Shown here piece by piece: positions 12,822-20,984 of a DNA stretch of 64,000 nucleotides (within the stretch, counting starts at the first letter, position 1; each line of letters starts with the position of its first letter). The position numbers and the translations under genes are program-made. The notes under the pieces were generated by a model that was given only the letters and a program-made list of their open reading frames with translations, made no database searches and was not told the origin of the DNA. Source of the stretch: Alloyangia pacifica (GTDB lineage: Bacteria; Pseudomonadota; Alphaproteobacteria; Rhodobacterales; Rhodobacteraceae); contig NZ_FOZW01000006.1 in assembly GCF_900116195.1 (NCBI RefSeq), positions 248,001 to 312,000 of the forward strand. Direction: 5' to 3'.

Positions 12822-14216
12822 ATGGCACAATACGACGTCATCGTGATCGGCGCCGGCCCGGGCGGCTATGTCGCCGCCATCCGCTGCGCCCAGCTCGGCC
12901 TGAAGACCGCCTGCGTCGAGGGCCGCGAAACCCTCGGCGGCACCTGCCTCAACGTAGGCTGCATCCCCTCCAAGGCGCTGCTGCACGCCTCGCACCAGCT
13001 CCACGAGGCGGAGCACAACTTCGCCAAGATGGGCCTCAAGGGCGCCGCGCCCAAGGTCGACTGGAAGCAGATGCTCGCCTACAAGGACGACGTGATCGGC
13101 CAGAACACCAAGGGCATCGAGTTCCTGTTCAAGAAGAACAAGGTCGACTGGCTCAAGGGCTGGGGCTCGATCCCCGAGGCCGGCAAGGTCAAGGTCGGTG
13201 ACGAGGTGCACGAGGCCAAGAACATCATCATCGCCACCGGTTCCGTGCCCGCCTCCGTGCCGGGCGCCGAGGTCGAGGTCGACGAGAAGATCGTCGTCAC
13301 CTCCACCGGCGCGCTGGAGCTTGGCAAGATTCCCAAGAAGATGGTCGTCATCGGCGCCGGCGTGATCGGCCTCGAGATGGGCTCGGTCTACTCCCGCCTC
13401 GGCACCGAGGTCGAGGTGATCGAATTCCTCGACGCCATCACCCCCGGCATGGACGCCGAGGTGCAGAAGACCTTCCAGAAGATGCTCACCAAGCAGGGCC
13501 TGAAGTTCACCATGGGCGCGGCCGTCTCCAAGGTCGAGACCAAGGGCGGCAAGGCGACGGTCAGCTACAAGTTGCGCAAGGATGACTCCGAGCACACCAC
13601 CGAAGCCGACGTTGTGCTCTGCGCCACCGGCCGCGCGCCCTACACTGACGGGCTCGGGCTCGAGGCGCTCGGCGTGCAGCTGACCAAGCGCGGCCAGATC
13701 GCGACCGACGGCCACTGGCAGACCGCGGTGAAGGGCGTCTATGCCATCGGTGACGCCATCGAGGGCCCGATGCTGGCCCACAAGGCCGAGGACGAGGGCA
13801 TGGCCTGCGCCGAGGTCATCGCCGGCAAGGCCGGCCACGTGAACTACGACGTGATCCCGGGCGTGATCTACACCCACCCCGAGGTCGCCTCGGTCGGCAA
13901 GACCGAGCAGCAGCTCAAGGAAGAAGGCCGCGCCTATAAGGTCGGCAAGTTCTCCTTCATGGGCAACGGTCGCGCCAAGGCCGTCTTCGCCGGCGACGGC
14001 TTCGTGAAGCTGATCGTCGACAAGGACACCGACCGCGTGCTCGGCTGCCACATCATCGGCCCGTCGGCCGGCGATCTCATCCACGAGATCTGCGTGGCGA
14101 TGGAATTCGGCGCCTCCGCAGAGGACGTCGCGCTGACCTGCCACGCCCACCCGACCTTCTCGGAAGCGGTGCGCGAGGCGGCGCTGGCCTGCGGCGACGG
14201 CGCAATCCACGCCTGA
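12822..14216 (+). CDS. lpdA: Dihydrolipoyl dehydrogenase (E3)
   Basis: FAD- and NAD-dependent E3 subunit that reoxidises dihydrolipoamide in 2-oxo acid dehydrogenase complexes, 464 aa. GAGPGG near residue 10 binds FAD, the redox pair is Cys42/Cys47 in [13 protein letters not shown], a second Rossmann motif GAGVIGLE binds NAD, and the C-terminal HAHPTFSE supplies the active-site His-Glu pair. ATG 12822 follows TAGGAGACC. Its place after sucAB indicates it serves 2-oxoglutarate dehydrogenase. Confidence 0.97.
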   Translation: MAQYDVIVIGAGPGGYVAAIRCAQLGLKTACVEGRETLGGTCLNVGCIPSKALLHASHQLHEAEHNFAKMGLKGAAPKVDWKQMLAYKDDVIGQNTKGIEFLFKKNKVDWLKGWGSIPEAGKVKVGDEVHEAKNIIIATGSVPASVPGAEVEVDEKIVVTSTGALELGKIPKKMVVIGAGVIGLEMGSVYSRLGTEVEVIEFLDAITPGMDAEVQKTFQKMLTKQGLKFTMGAAVSKVETKGGKATVSYKLRKDDSEHTTEADVVLCATGRAPYTDGLGLEALGVQLTKRGQIATDGHWQTAVKGVYAIGDAIEGPMLAHKAEDEGMACAEVIAGKAGHVNYDVIPGVIYTHPEVASVGKTEQQLKEEGRAYKVGKFSFMGNGRAKAVFAGDGFVKLIVDKDTDRVLGCHIIGPSAGDLIHEICVAMEFGASAEDVALTCHAHPTFSEAVREAALACGDGAIHA

Positions 14217-14240
14217 TCCCTTCGCGGGACGCAAGACAGA

Positions 14241-14276
14241 GACCCCCGGAGCGCCGCTCCGGGGGTCTTTTCGTTT
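14241..14276 (+). terminator. Rho-independent terminator after lpdA
   Basis: Perfect 12-bp stem GACCCCCGGAGC (14241-14252) / GCTCCGGGGGTC (14256-14267), three-base loop, then TTTTCGTTT. It ends the TCA cluster. Confidence 0.9.
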
Positions 14277-14362
14277 GCCCGCTCCCAATGCGCAGGAAGC
14301 GGATCGCCTCGGGGATCGCCTGCGGTGACAGTGTCCCCGCATATCGCAGGGAGGCAGTGCCA

Positions 14363-15112
14363 ATGCTGACGGGAAAGACGATCATCGTAACCGGCGCGAG
14401 CAGCGGCATCGGCGCAGCCGCCGCCCGGTTGCTTGCAGAGGGCGGGGCGAGGGTCGTGCTCGGTGCCCGGCGCGGGGAGAGGCTGGACGCGCTCACGCGC
14501 AACATACGTGCAGCGGGCGGCACGGCCGCCTATCTCGCCGGGGATGTCTCGGACCCCGACTACGCCGGTGCGCTCGTGGCGCTGTCAATCGACCGCTTCG
14601 GCGGGCTCGACGGTGCCTTCAACAATGCCGGCATCACCGGAGCGCTCGGCGCAGTCACAGAGATGTCCGACGCCAACTGGCGGGAGGTGCTCGAGGTCAA
14701 TCTCACCAGCGCCTTCCATGCCGCGCGCGCGCAGATTCCCGCGCTGCGCACCGCGGGCGGCGGTTCGCTGGTCTTCACCTCCTCCTTCGTCGGCCACACC
14801 ATCGGCCTGCCGGGCATGGCGGCCTATGCCGCCGCCAAGGCCGGGCTGATCGGCTTGGCGCAGGTGCTCGCCGCCGAGCACGGAGCCGAGAACATCCGCG
14901 TCAACGCGCTGCTGCCCGGCGGTACGATGACCGAGATGGCCGGGAGCGATGCGGCATTCCACGAGGTGGTCCGCAACATGCATGCGCTGAAACGCATGGC
15001 CGCCCCCGAGGAGATCGCCCGCGCCGCGCTCTTCCTGCTGTCTGACCAGTCGTCCTTCGTCACCGGCAGCGCCATGCTGGCAGACGGCGGCAATTCGATC
15101 CTCAAGATGTGA
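14363..15112 (+). CDS. Short-chain dehydrogenase/reductase
   Basis: Classical SDR of 249 aa. Cofactor motif TGASSGIGAAA is at residues about 10-20, NNAG near 89, and the catalytic YAAAK follows in the Ser-Tyr-Lys order. The ending FVTGSAMLADGG resembles FabG-like and sugar/alcohol SDRs, but the substrate cannot be told. ATG 14363 is chosen for the family start (MLTGKTIIVTG) and the GGGAGG ribosome site; a longer frame from 14288 overlaps the terminator region. Monocistronic by appearance. Confidence 0.85.
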   Translation: MLTGKTIIVTGASSGIGAAAARLLAEGGARVVLGARRGERLDALTRNIRAAGGTAAYLAGDVSDPDYAGALVALSIDRFGGLDGAFNNAGITGALGAVTEMSDANWREVLEVNLTSAFHAARAQIPALRTAGGGSLVFTSSFVGHTIGLPGMAAYAAAKAGLIGLAQVLAAEHGAENIRVNALLPGGTMTEMAGSDAAFHEVVRNMHALKRMAAPEEIARAALFLLSDQSSFVTGSAMLADGGNSILKM

Positions 15113-15182
15113 GCTGCCGCGACCCCCTCGCCAGACCGGGATCGCCGGGCTAGGCTTCCGTCAAGCCAGCGCCGGAGCCACA

Positions 15183-15803
15183 ATGATCACCAACAGCGAC
15201 GCCTATTTCACCCGCGGCTGCGGTCGCTGCGCCCGTTTCGACACGGCGGACTGCGCCACCCGGCTCTGGTCGGACGGATTGGCCGAGCTGCGCGCGATCT
15301 GTCTCGCTTCTGGCCTCCGGGAAACCGCGAAATGGGGACATCCGGTCTACATGGAGGGGGAGCGCAACGTCGCGCTGATCGGGGCATTCCGGGGGGAGTT
15401 CACGCTCAGTTTCTTCAACCCGGCGCTGATGACCGACCGCGAGGGCGTGCTGGAGCGACAGGGGCCCAACACCCGGCATCCCAACGTGATCCGATTTGCT
15501 TCGGCGGCGCGCGTCGCCGAGCTGCGCCCGGTGCTCGCCGCCTATCTCGCCGAGGCGCGGGACTACGCCGCGCGGGGCCTCCGTCCGCCGAAGGAAGAGA
15601 TCACGCTCGACCTTCCGGAGGAGCTGGTTGCCGCACTCGACGCCGATCCGGCGCTGGCCGAGGCGTTCAACGCGCTCACCCCGGGGCGGCAGAAGAGCCA
15701 CGTCTTGCAGATCGGCGGCGCGAAGAAATCCGAGACCCGCATTGCCAGGGTCGAGAAGCTGCGCCCGAAGATCCTCGCGGGCAAGGGTGCACTGGACCGC
15801 TGA
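15183..15803 (+). CDS. YdeI/OmpD-associated family protein (DUF1801-like)
   Basis: 206 aa protein with an N-terminal DUF1801-like fold (ETAKWGHPVYMEGERNVALIGAFRGEFTLSFF in pieces) and a C-terminal YdeI-type bacteriocin-protection-like segment with PPKEEITLDLPEEL and GRQKSHVLQIGGAKKSETR. The biochemical function of the family is unclear. It stands alone between an SDR gene and a convergent dioxygenase gene, followed by three palindromes. Confidence 0.75.
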   Translation: MITNSDAYFTRGCGRCARFDTADCATRLWSDGLAELRAICLASGLRETAKWGHPVYMEGERNVALIGAFRGEFTLSFFNPALMTDREGVLERQGPNTRHPNVIRFASAARVAELRPVLAAYLAEARDYAARGLRPPKEEITLDLPEELVAALDADPALAEAFNALTPGRQKSHVLQIGGAKKSETRIARVEKLRPKILAGKGALDR

Positions 15804-15809
15804 ACAAAG

Positions 15810-15837
15810 ACGGGCGAATCCCACCGGATCCGCCCGT
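15810..15837 (+). terminator. Hairpin after the YdeI-like gene
   Basis: ACGGGCG (15810-15816) pairs with CGCCCGT (15831-15837), extended inward by TCC/GGA across a small internal loop. It begins six bases after the stop codon. No T run follows. Confidence 0.5.
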
Positions 15838-15838
15838 T

Positions 15839-15880
15839 AAGAGCCTTCGAAGGCTCTTGCAAATCTCTTCGAAGAGATTT
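15839..15880. repeat. Two tandem 20-bp perfect palindromes
   Basis: AAGAGCCTTCGAAGGCTCTT (15839-15858) and AAATCTCTTCGAAGAGATTT (15861-15880) are both exact palindromes separated by GC and share the core CTTCGAAG. They lie between the convergent YdeI-like and dioxygenase genes, where they could form cruciform DNA or act as a two-way terminator. They resemble a repeated intergenic unit rather than a simple terminator pair. Confidence 0.65.
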
Positions 15881-15883
15881 GGC

Positions 15884-16759
15884 CTATTCGGTCGCGGTCC
15901 GTCCCGGAATGAAGACCTCGGCGGCAACGCCTTCCTGCGGCCCGCCCATGCCCTCGGGCGGCGGACCATCGGGGCGCTCTCCGGAGGGCGGCGGACCGCC
16001 GGCAGGCCCGCCCGCCCCCATGCCGCTCTCGGAGGAGGTCGCCTCGGGGTCGATCCCCACAACCAGCGCCGCGTCGTAATACGCGTACTGCTCGCGGATC
16101 GCCGCGTAGGCACCCTCGCCCGCCTGCTTGGCGATGCCATCGTTGGTGTTCATCGTGTCGCGCTCGGCGCCGGCGCGGTCGTTGTAGGGTGCCACCGACT
16201 GGAACAGGTATTCGCTCAGCGCGTCGGGGAAGAAGATCTGGCTGGTCAGCACCGTGCGCTCGTCGAGGAAGACCTTGTAGTGCACATGGGTGGTCCGGCC
16301 CCGATACCAGCCCGGATAGATCGTGCGGAACTCGGCCACGCCATCCGCGGCTGTCATCTGCGTGCCGCGCAGGAAGGTCTGGTCGGAGGTGTCATTGGTG
16401 CCGTCGCTGCCCTGCGTGGCATAGCCCGAGTAGTTGCCCAGCGCATCGCAATGCCAGACATCGACCCGCGCGCCCTCGACCGGGGTGCAATCGGCGGTCA
16501 CCACCTGCAGGCGCAGGCGCATGGGCACCCCTTCGCGGTCCTCGGTGATCTCGGCGCGCACCAGCTGCTCGTCGAGGTAGTAGGGCCCCTCGGTGACCTC
16601 GGGCATCACCATGCAGACGTTGGGCGTGATCAGGCCGGCAGATTGCGCCTGCGCCCGCGCGGTGCCCGAGAAGGACCCAATCCCTGCCACCGCGATGGGT
16701 GAGACCGCGAGCCCGGTGAGCAGGGCCCGGCGGCTGGGGCGCTCGATGAAATCAGACAT
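15884..16759 (-). CDS. Tat-exported intradiol ring-cleavage dioxygenase family protein
   Basis: 291 aa protein of the catechol/protocatechuate 3,4-dioxygenase fold. The N-terminus carries a twin-arginine signal (RPSRRALLTGLAV, cleavage after an Ala-rich stretch), so it is predicted to act in the periplasm. Candidate Fe(III) ligands are visible: Tyr in VDVWHCDALGNYSGY and the Tyr/His set in YPGWYRGRTTHVH. A C-terminal tail of about 45 residues is rich in Gly, Pro and Ser. ATG 16759 fits an AAGGA site better than ATG 16768. The substrate is unknown; cytosolic aromatic-degradation enzymes of this fold lack such signals. Confidence 0.8.
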   Translation of the reverse strand: MSDFIERPSRRALLTGLAVSPIAVAGIGSFSGTARAQAQSAGLITPNVCMVMPEVTEGPYYLDEQLVRAEITEDREGVPMRLRLQVVTADCTPVEGARVDVWHCDALGNYSGYATQGSDGTNDTSDQTFLRGTQMTAADGVAEFRTIYPGWYRGRTTHVHYKVFLDERTVLTSQIFFPDALSEYLFQSVAPYNDRAGAERDTMNTNDGIAKQAGEGAYAAIREQYAYYDAALVVGIDPEATSSESGMGAGGPAGGPPPSGERPDGPPPEGMGGPQEGVAAEVFIPGRTATE

Positions 16760-16786
16760 GCTCGACATCCTTTGCGTCTTGTTCGT

Positions 16787-16807
16787 GTTGAACGTTGAAC
16801 GTTGAAC
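16787..16807. repeat. Triple 7-bp direct repeat GTTGAAC
   Basis: Three exact head-to-tail copies of GTTGAAC, about 28-48 bases upstream of the start of the dioxygenase gene. The position would overlap the promoter, so it may be an operator or simple slippage. Confidence 0.5.
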
Positions 16808-16860
16808 GCAGCGGAGCCGGGCCTCCGTCGGGACTTTTGGATCACGAAACCGTCAGCGGC

Positions 16861-17466
16861 TCACCACAGGCTCTTCGCGGCCCGCTCCGGCCATTCGCGG
16901 TCGTAGGCCTCGCCGTCGGTGGCCCCCTGCGTGGCCTCCGCGAGGAATTGGCCGATGGTCGGCAGACCCACGCTCTCGTCGCCCGAGACCCAAGTCCCGG
17001 CGCGCAAGAGCGCGCGGGCGCATTGGGTGTAGATCTCGGCGATCTCGACGATCAGCACGGTGGCCGGCAGCTTGCCGTCCTTGGCAAAGCGCCCCCGCAT
17101 CCCCTCGTCGTCGGTGAGCCATCCGGTGCCGTTCACCCGCACGACGTTGTTGCTGCCGGGCACGAAGAACATCAGCGACACCCGCCCGTCCTCGACCACG
17201 TTGCGCAGCGAGTCGAGCCGGTTATTGCCGCGCCAGTCGGGCATCGCCAGCGTGCCAGGGTCGAGCTCCAGCACCACGGGCCCATCGTCACCGCGCGGCG
17301 AGGCATCGGTCCCCGCCGGTCCCACGGTGCTCAGTACGCAGAGTTTCGACGCCTCGATCCATTTGCGATAAAGCGGCGTCATGCGCCGCACGACCTTGTC
17401 GATCGACGCCCCGGCGGCGGTGCCGTAGAGCGCCTCAAGCGCATCGATGCTGTCAATCTTCCGCAT
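16861..17466 (-). CDS. Pyridoxamine 5'-phosphate oxidase-like FMN-binding protein
   Basis: 201 aa protein with the split beta-barrel of the PPOX family: CVLSTVGPAGTDASPRGD followed by WRGNNRLDSLRNVVEDGRVSLMFFVPG, typical of the uncharacterised MSMEG_1061-type subfamily. Likely binds a flavin and acts on a small redox substrate; it is not pyridoxamine oxidase itself. It overlaps the upstream acyltransferase gene by 14 bases, suggesting cotranscription with ftsE-ftsX-acyltransferase. Confidence 0.8.
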   Translation of the reverse strand: MRKIDSIDALEALYGTAAGASIDKVVRRMTPLYRKWIEASKLCVLSTVGPAGTDASPRGDDGPVVLELDPGTLAMPDWRGNNRLDSLRNVVEDGRVSLMFFVPGSNNVVRVNGTGWLTDDEGMRGRFAKDGKLPATVLIVEIAEIYTQCARALLRAGTWVSGDESVGLPTIGQFLAEATQGATDGEAYDREWPERAAKSLW

Positions 17467-18193
17467 GGAACCCGGCCTCCGCCATCAGGCGGTTCGAGGC
17501 CGCCTCCACATCCGCCTCGATCTTCGCAAGGAAGACCTTGCTCGGCATGCCGGGCTCGATCACCGGCAGGAATTCGATCACCGCCGTGCCCGGCTTGCGG
17601 TAGATGCCGCGCTTGGGCCAGAAGACCCCGACGTTGGTGGCCACCGGCACGCAGGGCTCTCCGCTCTGGCTGTAGAGGATCGCCGTGCCGACCTTGTAGG
17701 GCAGCTTCTCCCCTGGCGGCACGCGGGTGCCTTGCGGGTAGATGATCAGCTGGCCGGGATGGTCCTCGGCGCTCTTCTTGACGTCGGCGACCATCTTCGA
17801 GATCGCCGCCCCGCGCTTGCCGCGGTTCACCGGGATGCAGCCCATCCGGGTCGCATATTGCCCCAGCACCGGGGTGAAGAGCAGCTCGCGCTTCATGATG
17901 AACTTGCCCGACGGCACCGCGCCGAACAGCAGGATGATGTCGAAGAAGCTCTGGTGCTTGGCGGCAATGAGCAGCTCGCCCGACGGCACCTTGCCGCGGA
18001 TTTCGCTCTTCAGCCCGACCATCCAAGCGGCGGTCCAGCGTACCCAGCGGCACCAGGTTCGGGCGCCCATCCGCGCGCCCCGGTCCGATAACAGCGCCCA
18101 GGGAAAGAACAGCAGGCCGACCACCGCCATCGCCAGGTAGATCTGCCCGACGAAGAGCAGCGAGCGGGTCCATTGCAGCGCGTATCGCATCAT
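17453..18193 (-). CDS. plsC: 1-acyl-sn-glycerol-3-phosphate acyltransferase
   Basis: Membrane-bound acyltransferase of 246 aa that would convert lysophosphatidic acid to phosphatidic acid. An N-terminal hydrophobic helix is followed by the catalytic HQSFFD (HX4D) and the substrate motif YPQGTR. The ATG overlaps the end of ftsX (ATGA). Rhodobacteraceae usually have several PlsC-like proteins, so this may be one of several paralogues. Confidence 0.85.
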   Translation of the reverse strand: MMRYALQWTRSLLFVGQIYLAMAVVGLLFFPWALLSDRGARMGARTWCRWVRWTAAWMVGLKSEIRGKVPSGELLIAAKHQSFFDIILLFGAVPSGKFIMKRELLFTPVLGQYATRMGCIPVNRGKRGAAISKMVADVKKSAEDHPGQLIIYPQGTRVPPGEKLPYKVGTAILYSQSGEPCVPVATNVGVFWPKRGIYRKPGTAVIEFLPVIEPGMPSKVFLAKIEADVEAASNRLMAEAGFHAED

Positions 18194-19095
18194 CTCAAGT
18201 CTCCAAGCACCCGCCGCGCCGCGATCGCCGTTGCGGCAAAGGCCACCGCCGCGGTCAGCAGCGGCACCAGCAGCGGGAAGATCCAGTGCCAGCCGACGAA
18301 GGACAGGCCGGTCAGGAAACCCGCCGTCTCGCCCGCCGAGGGCATCAGCAGCAGCGCGCCCGAGCCCGCCGCCGCGCCGAGCGCCGCGCCGCCGAGCGCG
18401 CGCAGGGTGAAGCGCCGCACGAAGGCGCGGGCGATGAACCCGTCGGTGGCGCCGACCAGGCGCAGCACCGCGATGACCTGCGCGTTGGCCGCCAGCGCGG
18501 CATTGGCCGCCAGCGTGACCATCGCCGCCACGGCACCGGCGATCAGCAGGATCGACACCGCGCCCAGCAGCCGCAGCTTGCCCGCAGCCGCCACCAGCGG
18601 CCGACGCCAGCGGGTGTGATCGTCGAGCACAGCGCCCGGCACCTCGGCCTGCAGCCGCAGCCGCAGCCCGGCCCCGTCGAAGCCCTCGCCCTCCTCGATG
18701 ATTTCGATGAGCTGCGGCACCGGCAGGTCGGCCAGCGGCAGGTCCGGACCGAACCAGGGCTCGAGCAACGCCTGCTGCTCCGCCTCGCTGAGCGCCCGCG
18801 CCGAGGCGACGCCCGGGGTCTGGCCGAGCAGCCGCAGCGCCGCCTCGGTCTGCTGCGCCTGCTGCCCGGCCGGGGCCGAGATGCGCAGGGTCGAGGCGCG
18901 CGCCAGTTCGTCGCCCCAGCTCGTCGCCAGTCGCCCTGCGGCCAGCGACAGCGCCAGCGCAAAGACCGCAAGAAAGGCCATGGCGCCGGCGGCAAACAGC
19001 GTGAGCGAGGCGGTGAAGCCGGTGGGCGGCACCACCCGGTCGGCGCCGGTGTCCGAGCCGGTGAAGGCCCCGAGGGAGTCGCGGATCAGCCTCAC
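18190..19095 (-). CDS. ftsX: Cell division ABC transporter permease FtsX
   Basis: 301 aa membrane protein with an N-terminal cytoplasmic stretch, one helix, a periplasmic loop of about 100 residues and three C-terminal helices, the FtsX layout. With FtsE it links cytokinesis to periplasmic peptidoglycan hydrolases. The sequence diverges strongly, as FtsX usually does; the call rests on topology and on the four-base overlap with ftsE. Confidence 0.88.
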   Translation of the reverse strand: MRLIRDSLGAFTGSDTGADRVVPPTGFTASLTLFAAGAMAFLAVFALALSLAAGRLATSWGDELARASTLRISAPAGQQAQQTEAALRLLGQTPGVASARALSEAEQQALLEPWFGPDLPLADLPVPQLIEIIEEGEGFDGAGLRLRLQAEVPGAVLDDHTRWRRPLVAAAGKLRLLGAVSILLIAGAVAAMVTLAANAALAANAQVIAVLRLVGATDGFIARAFVRRFTLRALGGAALGAAAGSGALLLMPSAGETAGFLTGLSFVGWHWIFPLLVPLLTAAVAFAATAIAARRVLGDLR

Positions 19096-19769
19096 AGGTC
19101 CGCCCCCGCCGACTGCAGCTTGCGGTTCGAGATGCGCAGCACCCGCGCCTGCACCTGGCTCTTGGCCGACCGGATGAGGCCGAGGTCGTGGGTCGCGATG
19201 AGGATCGTCTTGCCCATGCGGTTGAGCTCGACCAGCAGCCGCAGCAGGCGCTGCGACATCTCCCAGTCGACGTTGCCGGTGGGCTCGTCGGCGAGGATCA
19301 CCTCGGGCGACATGATCACCGCGCGGGCCAGGGCCGCGCGCTGGCGCTCGCCGCCCGACAGCTCCGGCGGCAGCGCCTCGGCGCGGCTCTTCAGCCCGAC
19401 CCAGGTCATCAGCTCGATGAGGTTCTGTTCGAGATCGCCCCCGCCCTCACCCGCCACGGTCAGCGGCAGGGCAACGTTCTCGGCGACCGAGAGGTGATCG
19501 AGGAACTGGCAGTCCTGGTGCACCACGCCGATGCGGCGCCGGCTGAGCGCAATGGCGTCGCGATCCATGCGCCGCACGTCCTCGCCGAACAGCCGCGCGT
19601 GGCCGGCGGTGGGCACCAGCGCGCCGTAGCAGAGCTTCAGCAGCGTCGTCTTGCCGGCGCCCGAGGGGCCGGTGAGGAAGTGGAAGGACCCGGGCGCCAG
19701 CCGCAGCGTGAGCCCGCTCAGCAGCTCGCCGCCGCCGTAGCTGTAGGCCACATTATCGAGTTCGATCAC
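19092..19769 (-). CDS. ftsE: Cell division ATP-binding protein FtsE
   Basis: 225 aa ABC ATPase, the usual FtsE length. Walker A GPSGAGKTTLLK, signature LSGGERQRAALARAV and Walker B VILADEPTGNVD are all present. GTG 19769 is taken as start because the family begins (M)IELDNVAYSYGGG; the frame is open farther upstream but that part overlaps the divergent gene region. First gene of the ftsE-ftsX-plsC-FMN protein operon. Confidence 0.92.
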   Translation of the reverse strand: MIELDNVAYSYGGGELLSGLTLRLAPGSFHFLTGPSGAGKTTLLKLCYGALVPTAGHARLFGEDVRRMDRDAIALSRRRIGVVHQDCQFLDHLSVAENVALPLTVAGEGGGDLEQNLIELMTWVGLKSRAEALPPELSGGERQRAALARAVIMSPEVILADEPTGNVDWEMSQRLLRLLVELNRMGKTILIATHDLGLIRSAKSQVQARVLRISNRKLQSAGADL

Positions 19770-19928
19770 GCCTGCGCGCCCCCGGTGAAATTGATGCCCT
19801 GTTGTGCCCGAGCCGCGGCGCAGTTGCAATCCGCCCCCCGGGCCGAAAATTGGCTTTCCCGCTCCCCTGCGGCAACCTATTGTCGGCAAAGGGATGGTGG
19901 CCAGAACAGATGGAAAGCTAAGGACAAT

Positions 19929-20864
19929 ATGCGGCTGATATGCCCCAATTGCGGCGCGCAATACGAGGTGCCGGTCGACGCGATCCCCGCGGGCGGCCGA
20001 GACGTGCAATGCTCGAGCTGCGGCCACACCTGGTTCCAGTTGCACCCCGAGGATACGCTCCGCGTAGACGACCCCGCCGCGCCGCAGCCCGACGATCTGT
20101 CCACCGATGACATCTGGGAAGAGATGGACGAAGGCACTTCGCTGCCGTCTGCGGAGCCGGACGCCGCGCCCGCCCCTGATCCCGACCCGGCGCCCGCCGC
20201 CGCGGAAGCCCCCTCTCAGGAAAGCGCCACCCCGGTGCCGCGCCGTCCGGTGCGCGCCCGCGGGCTTGACCCGTCAGTCGCCGAAGTGCTGCGCCAGGAG
20301 GCCGAGCGCGAGGCGCGACGTCGCACCGACCCCGAGCCTCTCGAAAGCCAGCCCGACCTCGGGCTGACCGAGCCCTCCGGCGACGACGCCGCCCATCGCG
20401 CCCGTGTCGCCCGCGAGCATATGGCCCGCATCCGCGGCGACGCCCCGCTCTCCGAAGAGCCGCGGCCGGAACAGAAGCCGGTGGCCGAGCCCGAGACGCC
20501 GGACAGCCCCGAGTTCGTCACCTCGGAGCCCGAACACCCGGCGGTGGCCCCCTCGCGCCGCGACCTGCTGCCGGACATCGAGGAAATCAACCAGACCCTG
20601 CGGGTGGCCCCCGAGCCGCGCCGCATGGAAACGCCGCAGGGCCGCGCGCTCTACGCCGAGGAAGAAGAGCAGCAGAGCAGCGGGTTCGCCCGCGGCTTCG
20701 GTGCGATGCTCATCCTCGCGGTGCTGTCGGTGCTGCTCTACGCGCTCGCGCCTGCGCTCACCGACATGGTGCCCGCGCTCGCCCCGCTGCTCGATCCCTA
20801 CGTGGCGACGGTAGACGGCATGCGGCTCTGGCTCGACGCCCAGCTCGGCGCGCTGCTGGGCTGA
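19929..20864 (+). CDS. Zinc-ribbon domain membrane protein (MJ0042-type)
   Basis: 311 aa protein. The N-terminus MRLICPNCGAQYEV with CSSCGHTW (two CxxC pairs) is a zinc ribbon of the MJ0042 type. A long acidic, Pro/Ala-rich disordered middle (about 50-245) leads to one transmembrane helix (AMLILAVLSVLLYALAPAL) and a short tail. The function of the family is unknown; the domain suggests a membrane-tethered regulator. AAGGAC precedes ATG 19929. Divergent from ftsE with about 160 bases between the starts. Confidence 0.8.
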   Translation: MRLICPNCGAQYEVPVDAIPAGGRDVQCSSCGHTWFQLHPEDTLRVDDPAAPQPDDLSTDDIWEEMDEGTSLPSAEPDAAPAPDPDPAPAAAEAPSQESATPVPRRPVRARGLDPSVAEVLRQEAEREARRRTDPEPLESQPDLGLTEPSGDDAAHRARVAREHMARIRGDAPLSEEPRPEQKPVAEPETPDSPEFVTSEPEHPAVAPSRRDLLPDIEEINQTLRVAPEPRRMETPQGRALYAEEEEQQSSGFARGFGAMLILAVLSVLLYALAPALTDMVPALAPLLDPYVATVDGMRLWLDAQLGALLG

Positions 20865-20893
20865 CGCCCCGGCGGCCGCGCCGCGCCCGCGCC

Positions 20894-20950
20894 TTCCATA
20901 TGTCGAAAATATCCTCGGGGGAGCGCGAGGGGGCAGACAGCCCCCTCGCT
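20894..20950 (+). repeat. 3' intergenic stem-loop element, copy B
   Basis: TTCCATATGTCGAAAATATC, G run, then one long hairpin GCGAGGGGGC-AGACA-GCCCCCTCGC. It begins 30 bases after the stop of the zinc-ribbon gene, in its orientation, and before the convergent end of tauC. Same family as copies A, C, D and E. Confidence 0.65.
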
Positions 20951-20984
20951 CCGCCCGTTCCATCCGCGCTCAGCCCCGGCCCTT

